Shown here: positions 1-4,911 of the stretch, piece after piece
Layout of the letters: every line of letters begins with the position of its first letter
How positions within the stretch are numbered: the stretch's first letter is position 1
Source of the DNA: Pseudomonadota bacterium
GTDB taxonomy: Bacteria > Pseudomonadota > Alphaproteobacteria > Rhizobiales > Rhizobiaceae
Direction: 5' to 3'
Assembly (NCBI GenBank): GCA_023399465.1
Contig: JAEWPB010000019.1
Location: 1 to 5,364, forward strand
Length of the DNA: 5,364 bases
Made by a program: the position numbers and the translations under genes
Notes under the pieces: model-generated
Database searches by the model: none
What the model was told of the DNA's origin: nothing
What the model saw: only the letters and a program-made list of their open reading frames with translations

Positions 1-1201
1 TAATGACGCGCTGGGAAACGGTAGGACGATAACCGACCGCCCGTTCCTGTTCGTCACGCTGGCTGCCGACGATGAAGCTGCCGACATTCGCTTCGTGTGG
101 CCGGCCCTCAGCGGATTGCCTGGCCTCCTCGGTCATGTCGATGGCAATCTGGGCGATTTCCAGCTCGGCCTTGTCGGAACGGCGGGCCAGCTTCTCGATC
201 GCCTTGCGATACTTGTTGCGCGAGCCGGAATCGAGTTCGCTGTAATCCGTCTTTTCCCACAGCAGCCGGTCGACATGGCTGACCTGCTCGACCCACACTG
301 CCCACTCGGTATCATTGATCTCGCGCAGGCTGCGGATGATGTTGCCCATCGTGACATTGCCGGAGGACAGCCGGTTGTGCTCGGCCATCATCGTTTCTTC
401 GGCGTCGGTCCCGGCCTTCTCCAGGCGCTCCTCGAGCCAGGCAATGGCAAGCCCTGATGTCTGCGAGCCATCACGCAGGCGATAGAGGAACTGGGTGGCA
501 AACGTATTGTCGTCGGCGAGCGGTTCGATGCTCTTGAGATATTCCGCGCACTTGACCGGGTCGTTCAGCCGGATCAGTTCGTCGGCGCTCTCATTGGCCT
601 TCCGGCGCATGGTGCGCGAGCGTTCGACGCGAATGGAGATGCGGCGCAGGTTCTCGACCAGGATGTAGCGCACCAGCGACGGCAGCGCCCACAACTCGCC
701 GATCTCCAGCGTCTTGACCGTCTGGAAGCCGTCGACCAGCGCCGTCATGCTTTCCTGCGAGACGGTCGAGTGGGTATGGGCAACGTACAGCCAGGCAAGC
801 GCCAGGGTCCGGGGGATTTCGGTGTCGCCGACCTTCATCGTCGGCAGTTGCCGATAGAAGCGGCGGGGGAAGTCGCGACGGACTTCCTGGATGGCCTCTT
901 CGACGACATAGTGGTTGTCGAGCAGCCATTCGGCTGCAGGCGTGATCGTCGCCCCGGCCTCGACATCGGTTGCGGTCGAGCGGTAGACCCTGAGGATTTC
1001 CTTCTCGTTTTCGCGATGACGGCGGAAGAAATCGAACGGCTGGAAGGCAGGCAGCGAAAGCGCGCCGTCGCGGGCCAGCGCGGCAGCACAGGCGCCAAGT
1101 TCTTCCGTGGTGAAATAGGTGGAGCGGATCGAGCCATTGTGATCGATCTGCTTGGCTTCAGTATCGCGGGAAGAGGCTGAAGGCGTTATATGAAGAGACA
1201 T
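1..1201 (-). CDS. ndvB: Cyclic beta-1,2-glucan synthase NdvB/ChvB, N-terminal 400 codons (partial)
   Basis: This is the 5' part of the very large inner-membrane enzyme that uses UDP-glucose to initiate, extend and cyclise beta-1,2-glucan, later exported to the periplasm. The frame is open from ATG (complement 1199-1201) to the left edge with no stop, giving 400 full codons from MSLHITPSAS. Stretches I recognise from this family are EWLLDNHYVVEEAI (residues 91-104), ALPSLVRYILVENLRRI (172-188) and GNIIRSLREINDTEW (286-300). The family is about 2,800 residues long, so only some 14% is present. I see no membrane segment here, as expected because the transmembrane, glycosyltransferase (GT84) and C-terminal phosphorylase-like (GH94) parts lie further downstream. 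The start is the first ATG in frame, and the next Met is at residue 122. No convincing Shine-Dalgarno sequence precedes it. An in-frame GTG 12 codons upstream (1235-1237) is an alternative start, also without a clear binding site. The name rests on recalled family similarity and is firm. Confidence 0.93.
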   Translation of the reverse strand, partial: MSLHITPSASSRDTEAKQIDHNGSIRSTYFTTEELGACAAALARDGALSLPAFQPFDFFRRHRENEKEILRVYRSTATDVEAGATITPAAEWLLDNHYVVEEAIQEVRRDFPRRFYRQLPTMKVGDTEIPRTLALAWLYVAHTHSTVSQESMTALVDGFQTVKTLEIGELWALPSLVRYILVENLRRISIRVERSRTMRRKANESADELIRLNDPVKCAEYLKSIEPLADDNTFATQFLYRLRDGSQTSGLAIAWLEERLEKAGTDAEETMMAEHNRLSSGNVTMGNIIRSLREINDTEWAVWVEQVSHVDRLLWEKTDYSELDSGSRNKYRKAIEKLARRSDKAELEIAQIAIDMTEEARQSAEGRPHEANVGSFIVGSQRDEQERAVGYRPTVSQRVI

Positions 1202-1278
1202 GGGTTCGGTTCGGTGTCCAAACGGGGTTATTGTCACAAGGCCGTTGCCGCATGATCCGATCGAGGCCAGCAATTCAC

Positions 1279-1293
1279 GCGGGACATTCCCGC
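1279..1293 (-). repeat. Small perfect hairpin in the ndvB leader
   Basis: GCGGGA and TCCCGC form a perfect 6-bp stem around a 3-base loop, 78-92 bases upstream of the ndvB start codon. On the minus strand no T-run follows, so it is not a typical intrinsic terminator. If the ndvB message begins upstream, this would fold in the 5' leader. Hairpins this short are common in GC-rich DNA, so function is uncertain. Confidence 0.35.
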
Positions 1294-1391
1294 CGCGCCA
1301 GCGTGGGCGACGATTTTGGCCCCGGCGCGGATGTGAAGTGGTACGAAAGAAACAAAAACGGGTTCAGGCGGAAATATCGGTGCCTTTGTTC

Positions 1392-1422
1392 AGGATCATG
1401 GTTTTTTTGCGCCCAAGATCCT
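1392..1422. repeat. Imperfect 10-bp inverted repeat with A7/T7 loop
   Basis: Arms AGGATCATGG (1392-1401) and CCAAGATCCT (1413-1422) pair at 9 of 10 positions around an 11-base loop. The loop contains seven consecutive T on plus, or A on minus. It starts 17 bases after the stop codon of the small ORF at 1439-1504 in the minus direction. No T-run follows the stem on either strand, so it does not look like a finished intrinsic terminator. It could be an RNA hairpin in the ndvB leader or a protein-binding palindrome. Confidence 0.45.
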
Positions 1423-1438
1423 TAGCATGCATCAAAGT

Positions 1439-1504
1439 TCAGCAGTTGCGCGGGATGTCAAGAAGCACAACCATGGCGGCGCATCTGCATTGTGTAACGG
1501 GCAT
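1439..1504 (-). CDS. Candidate 21-residue cysteine-containing small ORF/leader peptide upstream of ndvB
   Basis: An ATG at complement 1502-1504 opens a 21-codon frame ending in TGA (1439-1441). It encodes a peptide starting MPVTQCRCAAM and ending IPRNC. A GGAGG Shine-Dalgarno (1512-1516) lies 7 bases upstream of the ATG, ideal spacing and much better than anything in front of ndvB. Three of 21 residues are Cys, including a Cys-Arg-Cys motif and the last residue. The next gene in the same direction is ndvB, 237 bases downstream, with a hairpin (1392-1422) in between. That layout resembles a regulatory leader peptide, but no run of a single amino acid's codons as in a classical attenuator is present. 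I do not recognise a family. It could also be a chance frame after a chance SD. Confidence 0.4.
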   Translation of the reverse strand: MPVTQCRCAAMVVLLDIPRNC

Positions 1505-1511
1505 GCGGTAA

Positions 1512-1516
1512 CCTCC
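1512..1516 (-). promoter_or_regulatory. Shine-Dalgarno of the 21-codon small ORF
   Basis: GGAGG on the minus strand, 7 bases before the small-ORF ATG. It sits inside GGAGGTTACC, which nearly repeats GGAGGTGACC 64 bases further upstream (1571-1580). It is the main reason for taking the small ORF seriously. Confidence 0.45.
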
Positions 1517-1548
1517 GGGCAAACCACTGAATCGACTTGCAATATTTG

Positions 1549-1607
1549 ATTCCGGCAACAACTGCTACCGGGTCACCTCCTCCCTTAGACGAAAAACTTG
1601 CCGGAAT
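1549..1607. ncRNA. Candidate structured RNA: long hairpin with CCTCCTCCC (plus) / GGGAGGAGG (minus) in its loop
   Basis: ATTCCGGCAA (1549-1558) and TTGCCGGAAT (1598-1607) are perfect 10-base inverse complements separated by 39 bases. The plus-strand loop contains CACCTCCTCCC (1574-1584), an anti-Shine-Dalgarno sequence like the one displayed in loops of rhizobial alpha-r14/'cuckoo' small RNAs. Read on minus, the same bases give GGGAGGAGGTGACC, a near-ideal ribosome binding site. No start codon sits at the optimal distance to open a long frame: GTG gives a three-codon frame and the nearest useful TTG is about 14 bases away. I see no convincing promoter or terminator for a plus-strand small RNA, so strand and RNA class are unresolved. 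Confidence 0.35.
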
Positions 1608-1623
1608 GATGTTCGCCGGCCCG

Positions 1624-1638
1624 AAAAGCGGTTTCCGC
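1624..1638 (-). terminator. Weak intrinsic terminator candidate after the DUF1328 gene
   Basis: On the minus strand GCGG-AAA-CCGC (1638-1628) is followed immediately by TTTT (1627-1624), about 90 bases after the DUF1328 stop codon. The stem is only 4 bp and the T-run short, so this would be a weak terminator at best. If it leaks, the DUF1328 transcript would extend into the ndvB upstream region. Confidence 0.3.
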
Positions 1639-1726
1639 GGTGTCACAGAGCCTCGACAACAACCTTCTGCGAGCAGGGGACGACCGCTCCTGCCCGCCAG
1701 CTTGGCGCCATAGTGCCGGAACCCGT

Positions 1727-1891
1727 TCAAGCTCCCCTGACGAGACGCATGACCAGCGAGACAACGAACAAGATCAGGAACAGGAAGAACAGGACCTGCG
1801 CGATCGAGGCGGATGCTCCGGCGATACCGCCAAATCCGAGCACGCCCGCAATCAGGGCGACGACAAGAAAGACAAGTGCATAGTAGAGCAT
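1727..1891 (-). CDS. DUF1328 (UPF0391, YtjA-like) small membrane protein
   Basis: A 54-residue protein of unknown biochemical function. It starts MLYYALVFLVVALIAGVLGFGG and is made almost entirely of two hydrophobic helices, about residues 3-24 and 30-49. A short glycine/alanine/serine-rich turn (GIAGASAS) joins them, and the tail is basic (MRLVRGA). The LVFLVVALIAGVLGFGGIAG block and the length match E. coli YtjA (53 residues) closely, so the family call is firm. The start is fixed by AGAGGAGA six bases before the ATG. It is transcribed alone: a terminator for the preceding operon lies upstream and its own stress-type promoter sits at 1947-1971. That promoter suggests induction in the general stress response, where such small membrane proteins often appear. 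Location is inferred to be the inner membrane. Confidence 0.93.
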   Translation of the reverse strand: MLYYALVFLVVALIAGVLGFGGIAGASASIAQVLFFLFLILFVVSLVMRLVRGA

Positions 1892-1896
1892 GGCAA

Positions 1897-1904
1897 TCTC
1901 CTCT
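1897..1904 (-). promoter_or_regulatory. Ribosome binding site of the DUF1328 gene
   Basis: AGAGGAGA on the minus strand ends 5 bases before the ATG. It is a strong Shine-Dalgarno that fixes the start of this very short gene. Confidence 0.8.
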
Positions 1905-1946
1905 GTATTCGCTGACGCAGCAACTACGCGTGGCGATCGAAGAGGT

Positions 1947-1971
1947 AATGCACGGCACCGGATTTGGTTCC
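1947..1971 (-). promoter_or_regulatory. RpoE2/EcfG-type general stress promoter for the DUF1328 gene
   Basis: On the minus strand GGAAC (1967-1971), 16 bases and CATT (1947-1950) closely match the alphaproteobacterial general-stress ECF sigma consensus GGAAC-N16/17-CGTT, also written GGAAC-N18/19-TT in Sinorhizobium. The only deviation is CATT for CGTT. The predicted start of transcription, around 1940, gives a 5' leader of about 50 bases before the DUF1328 ATG. The site is intergenic, correctly oriented, and placed between a terminator and a gene of a stress-associated type. Confidence 0.6.
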
Positions 1972-2049
1972 CGCTGCGGACAGCCGGTCGGGCGTCAGTG
2001 CTCTACTGGCGGCAAATGAGTTCGGGGGTGCACGCGGGTGCTGCAGCAT

Positions 2050-2097
2050 AGAGAAAGGCAGACGAATGGCTCCGGCGGTTTTCGCCCGAGCCATTCG
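2050..2097 (-). terminator. Intrinsic terminator of the aruH-aruI operon
   Basis: CGAATGGCTC (2063-2072) and GAGCCATTCG (2088-2097) form a perfect 10-bp stem. It continues, after one C/C mismatch (2073/2087), into GGCG/CGCC (2074-2077/2083-2086) around a 5-base loop. On the minus strand the stem is followed by TCTGCCTTTCTCT, a pyrimidine-rich though not pure T tail. It begins 13 bases after the decarboxylase stop codon. No T-run follows it on the plus strand, so it acts for the minus-strand operon. Confidence 0.72.
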
Positions 2098-2110
2098 CCG
2101 ACGAGTAAGA

Positions 2111-3724
2111 CTACAGGGATGCCCCGATGGTCTTGCTTTCGTGGATCTCGATCAGCGACGGGCCGGCATGCATTGCCGCCTTTTGCAGCGCGTCCGGCAG
2201 TTGGGCGATATCGGTCAGCCTCACGCCCGGCATGCCATAGGCCTCGGCGACCTTGACGAAGTTCGGCGCCATGGGCCTCACGCCTTCCGGATCGATGCCG
2301 TTCTCGATCATGTAGGTCTCGATTTCCTGGTAGCCGTCATTGTTCCAGACCAGATAGATGACCTGGGCCCCGGCATCCCTGGCCGAGCCGATTTCCGCCA
2401 GCGAAAACTGGAAGCCGCCGTCGCCTGTGAGGCAGACGACCGGAACATCGGGCTCGGCGATGCTCGCACCGATCGCCGCCGGCGGCGCATAGCCGAGCGC
2501 ACCGTAACCGGTGGCAGCATTGAACCAGCCCCGCGGGCGACCGGCCTCGTAATAGAGGTTGCCGGCATAGACGGCCTGGGTGGAGTCACCGACGATGATG
2601 CAGCCGGGCAGCGTTTCCCTGAGCGTTTCGAGAATGCCGATCTCGAGGCGCATCTTGTCGCTCAGTTCGGAGAATGCCGCGTCCCGGGCGCGCGCAGCGC
2701 GGGCCACGCCCTCCCCGGTCATGGTTTCCGCCCCGAGTTCGGCAACGAGCGCCCGCACGGTATTCCTCACCGATGACAAGACGGGAACGGCGGCGCTCGG
2801 ACCCCTTGCCAACTGTCCCGCATCGATATCGACGCGAACGAGATTGGCAAGCTCGGGAAATCCGCCGTCGGCATACATGTCGTAGTCGGTTTGCCCCATC
2901 TGGGTGCCGAGCGCCAAAACCAGATCCGATTCGGCAATCAGGTGGCGAACGGCTTTGAGGCTGGGGCTCGCCGGCACTGACAGCGGATGCCCCGCCAGCA
3001 GTCCGCGAGCATTGACGGTGGTCACGACCGGGGCATCGATGCTTTCGGCGAGGGTAGTGATACCGGCCTGTGCGGCGACTGCTCCGCCGCCGGCCAGGAT
3101 CACCGGGCGCCGTGCCTCGCGGCACATCTTCACCACCCTGGCAATCGCCGCGCTGTCCGCGCTCGGATGGGTGACGATCGCCGGCTTCAGGGCCGAAGGC
3201 GCGATTCGCTCGACCATGACGTCGGTCGGGATCTCGATATGGACCGGGCCCGGACGGCTCGACTGCATCACCGCGAATGCACGCTCCATGACCTCGGGCA
3301 GGTCCTTGCCGTCGAGCAGGGTATGCGACATCAGTGCCAGCGTCGCCATCATGCCGCGCTGGTCAGGCAGTTCGTGCAGACGCCCGCGGCCGAGGCCGAG
3401 CGAGGCGCGGGCATTGACCCCGGAGATCACCAGCATCGGCACCGAATCCTGATAGGCCTGCGCCATTGCGGTGATGGTGTTCGTCAGCCCCGGTCCGGTG
3501 ATGACGAGGCAGACGCCCGGCTTGCCGCTGACGCGCGCATAGCCATCGGCCATGAAGCCGGCGCCCTGTTCATGGCGCGGCGTCACATGGCGGATCGTCG
3601 AGGCGGCAAGCCCACGATAGAGTTCGACCGTATGCACACCGGGAATGCCGAACACCACCTCGACGCCGTTCGCTTCGAGAATGTCGACCAGCGTTTCGCC
3701 GACCGTTTTCCATTCGCTCCTCAT
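2111..3724 (-). CDS. aruI: ThDP-dependent 2-ketoarginine (5-guanidino-2-oxopentanoate) decarboxylase, AruI-like
   Basis: A 537-residue cytoplasmic enzyme of the acetolactate synthase/pyruvate decarboxylase superfamily. It probably converts 2-ketoarginine to 4-guanidinobutyraldehyde and CO2, step two of the arginine transaminase pathway. Domain order is N-terminal pyrimidine-binding (about 5-170) with catalytic Glu52 in RHEQGAGFMADGYAR, a central domain (about 190-330) with the ILAGGGA strand at 209-215, and a C-terminal pyrophosphate-binding domain (about 365-530). The ThDP/Mg motif runs from GDG (434-436) to Asn461-Asn462. Acetolactate synthase is the closest alternative. Against it are the shorter length, the absence of a regulatory-subunit gene, and VNARASLGLGRGRLHELPDQ (103-122) where that enzyme has its QVP...IGTDAFQE segment. 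Glyoxylate carboligase is unlikely because it lacks the catalytic Glu. The start overlaps the aminotransferase stop (ATGA), with GGAGA 7 bases upstream. Pairing with an AruH-like gene is the main support for the substrate; the family is certain. Confidence 0.78.
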   Translation of the reverse strand: MRSEWKTVGETLVDILEANGVEVVFGIPGVHTVELYRGLAASTIRHVTPRHEQGAGFMADGYARVSGKPGVCLVITGPGLTNTITAMAQAYQDSVPMLVISGVNARASLGLGRGRLHELPDQRGMMATLALMSHTLLDGKDLPEVMERAFAVMQSSRPGPVHIEIPTDVMVERIAPSALKPAIVTHPSADSAAIARVVKMCREARRPVILAGGGAVAAQAGITTLAESIDAPVVTTVNARGLLAGHPLSVPASPSLKAVRHLIAESDLVLALGTQMGQTDYDMYADGGFPELANLVRVDIDAGQLARGPSAAVPVLSSVRNTVRALVAELGAETMTGEGVARAARARDAAFSELSDKMRLEIGILETLRETLPGCIIVGDSTQAVYAGNLYYEAGRPRGWFNAATGYGALGYAPPAAIGASIAEPDVPVVCLTGDGGFQFSLAEIGSARDAGAQVIYLVWNNDGYQEIETYMIENGIDPEGVRPMAPNFVKVAEAYGMPGVRLTDIAQLPDALQKAAMHAGPSLIEIHESKTIGASL

Positions 3725-4911
3725 GCGCGTTTCTCCATCGGGATGTCGAAACTGGCGGCAAGCTCCACGATGCGTCCCATCGCCGTGGCAAGCTGGTCGT
3801 CAGGCACAGTAAGCGAAACGCGGATCAACCCCTCTGCCTGGTCGCCGAAGGAACGGCCGGGCATCACCGCAACGTGCTGCTGGCGCAACAGTTCCCAGGC
3901 GAAGTCCTCGCCGTTGAGGCCGGTCGCAGAAACATCGATGACGATGAACATGCCGCCCTCCGGCATGCGTGGATCGAGCAGAGCGGAGGCCGACAGCGCA
4001 TCGACGACGAGCTCGGCGCGACGGCGATAGTTGTCGCGCATGATCCTTGCCGTATCGAAATCCTGGCTGACCGCCATGGCGGTCATGTCGGCGATGAACG
4101 GCTGGACGCCGAACAGCATGGTTTCCGAGACCGGCAGCAGCCGATCGCAGAATTCCACCGGACCGACGGCCCAGCCGCTGCGGAAGCCGGGAGCGGCATG
4201 GGACTTCGAGATCGAAGAAACCACGATGGTGCGCTCAGCAAGGTCGACATTGTCGAAGGGCGAGGCAAAGGGAACGTCGAAGATCAGTTGTTCATAGACC
4301 TCGTCGCAGACGATCCAGAGATCGTGTCGCCGGCAGACCTCCCCGATAGCGGCAATTTCCCCGGCGGAGAGGACTGCACCGGTCGGATTGTGCGGCGTGT
4401 TGAGCAGCAGCACGCGCGTCTCCGGCGTCACCGCCTTTTCGACATCCTCAGCCTGCAGATGGAAACCTTTTTCTGCGCGCAGCGGCACGGGAATCATGTG
4501 CGCACCGGTGCTTGCGATCACCCCTTCGTAAGTCGCATAGAGCGGATCGCCGACGAGAACGCCGTTACCTGCTTCCACGAGCCCCGTCATCACCGCGTAG
4601 AGCGCCGTCTGCGTGCCGGGGAAGCAAAGAATGTTGCGCTCGGTGACATCGGCCCGCCGACGCGCATACTTCTCGGTCAGAGCGTTGACGACGGCGGGTT
4701 CGCCGCGCCCGTTCGAATAGCGGATACGTCCGGCATACATCGCCCGTGCCGCCTCGTCGAGCAGTCGCCGATCGGGTGCGATGTCCGGCTCGCCGATCGT
4801 CAGTTCGATGACGGAAGTTCCCGCGGCTGCCATCCTGCGCGCCTCCAGATGCACGGCCCATTTGCCGGATCCGAGATGCGTCAGGCGCTCTGTAATCGAA
4901 GCATAGCGCAT
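3721..4911 (-). CDS. aruH: PLP-dependent aminotransferase, AruH-like arginine:pyruvate transaminase
   Basis: A 396-residue fold-type I (class I/II) aminotransferase, probably moving the amino group of L-arginine to pyruvate to give 2-ketoarginine and alanine. Visible active-site elements are NTPHNPTG (171-178) with Asn175, CDEVYE (202-207) with Asp203 and Tyr206, the PLP lysine Lys236 in SSISKSHAAPGFRSGW, Arg244 for phosphate, and Arg364 in LIRVSL for the substrate carboxylate. It starts MRYASITERL, and the whole pattern, including the SKSHA motif, GGMFIVIDVSATGL (319-332) and the overall length, resembles Pseudomonas AruH as I recall it. The start at complement 4909-4911 is preferred over an in-frame ATG 47 codons upstream, because the extra residues are arginine-rich, unlike the family, and would lie inside the TetR gene. 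AAGGA lies 9 bases upstream. It overlaps the TetR stop by one base and aruI by four. Rhizobial relatives may be annotated as aspartate aminotransferase (AatB-like), so the amino donor is uncertain. Confidence 0.8.
   Translation of the reverse strand: MRYASITERLTHLGSGKWAVHLEARRMAAAGTSVIELTIGEPDIAPDRRLLDEAARAMYAGRIRYSNGRGEPAVVNALTEKYARRRADVTERNILCFPGTQTALYAVMTGLVEAGNGVLVGDPLYATYEGVIASTGAHMIPVPLRAEKGFHLQAEDVEKAVTPETRVLLLNTPHNPTGAVLSAGEIAAIGEVCRRHDLWIVCDEVYEQLIFDVPFASPFDNVDLAERTIVVSSISKSHAAPGFRSGWAVGPVEFCDRLLPVSETMLFGVQPFIADMTAMAVSQDFDTARIMRDNYRRRAELVVDALSASALLDPRMPEGGMFIVIDVSATGLNGEDFAWELLRQQHVAVMPGRSFGDQAEGLIRVSLTVPDDQLATAMGRIVELAASFDIPMEKRA
3732..3736 (-). promoter_or_regulatory. Ribosome binding site of aruI inside the end of aruH
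   Basis: GGAGA on the minus strand ends 7 bases before the aruI ATG and lies within the last codons of aruH. With the 4-base ATGA overlap it supports translational coupling of the two enzymes. Confidence 0.65.

Larger units (their letters stand above)
1202..1726. other. 525-bp gene-poor region between ndvB and the DUF1328 gene
   Basis: No conventional protein gene is convincing here on either strand. Longer frames such as 1200-1511 on plus and 1458-1958 on minus lack ribosome binding sites and recognisable protein character. What it does hold: a weak terminator candidate at 1624-1638, a long inverted repeat at 1549-1607 enclosing a polypurine/polypyrimidine tract, a 21-codon small ORF at 1439-1504, a hairpin at 1392-1422 and a small hairpin at 1279-1293. 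Since ndvB lies immediately downstream on the minus strand, the region is inferred to carry the ndvB promoter and a long leader, possibly with a small RNA gene. I could not identify a clear ndvB promoter with both a -35 and a -10 element. Confidence 0.7.

Noticed and set aside
95..1180. Plus-strand frames at 95-457 and 770-1180 and short minus frames within 1-1200
   Set aside because: All lie inside the continuous ndvB reading frame, which has no stop and matches the family throughout.
1362..1394. Direct repeat GTTCAGG (1362-1368 and 1388-1394)
   Set aside because: Two 7-base copies 26 bases apart are too short and too few to call an operator without comparative support.
1584..1613. CTTAGAC (1584-1590) as a plus-strand small-RNA promoter
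   Set aside because: It resembles the -35 motif described for rhizobial small RNAs, but 17 bases later there is GATGTT, which does not resemble a -10 element.
1458..1958. 166-codon minus-strand frame overlapping the DUF1328 gene
   Set aside because: It covers the DUF1328 gene in another frame, has no binding site and no protein-like hydrophobic pattern, whereas the 54-residue product clearly matches a family.
2111..3724. Acetolactate synthase large subunit (IlvB)
   Set aside because: No small-subunit gene is adjacent, length and the QVP/IGTDAFQE region differ, and the partner is an AruH-like transaminase.
2987..4030. Long plus-strand open frames opposite aruI and aruH (also 3874-4944 and 1964-2776)
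   Set aside because: They are antisense to two well-supported enzymes. Their composition is rich in Arg, His, Asp and Gly, typical of GC-rich antisense shadows, and they show no domain or binding site.
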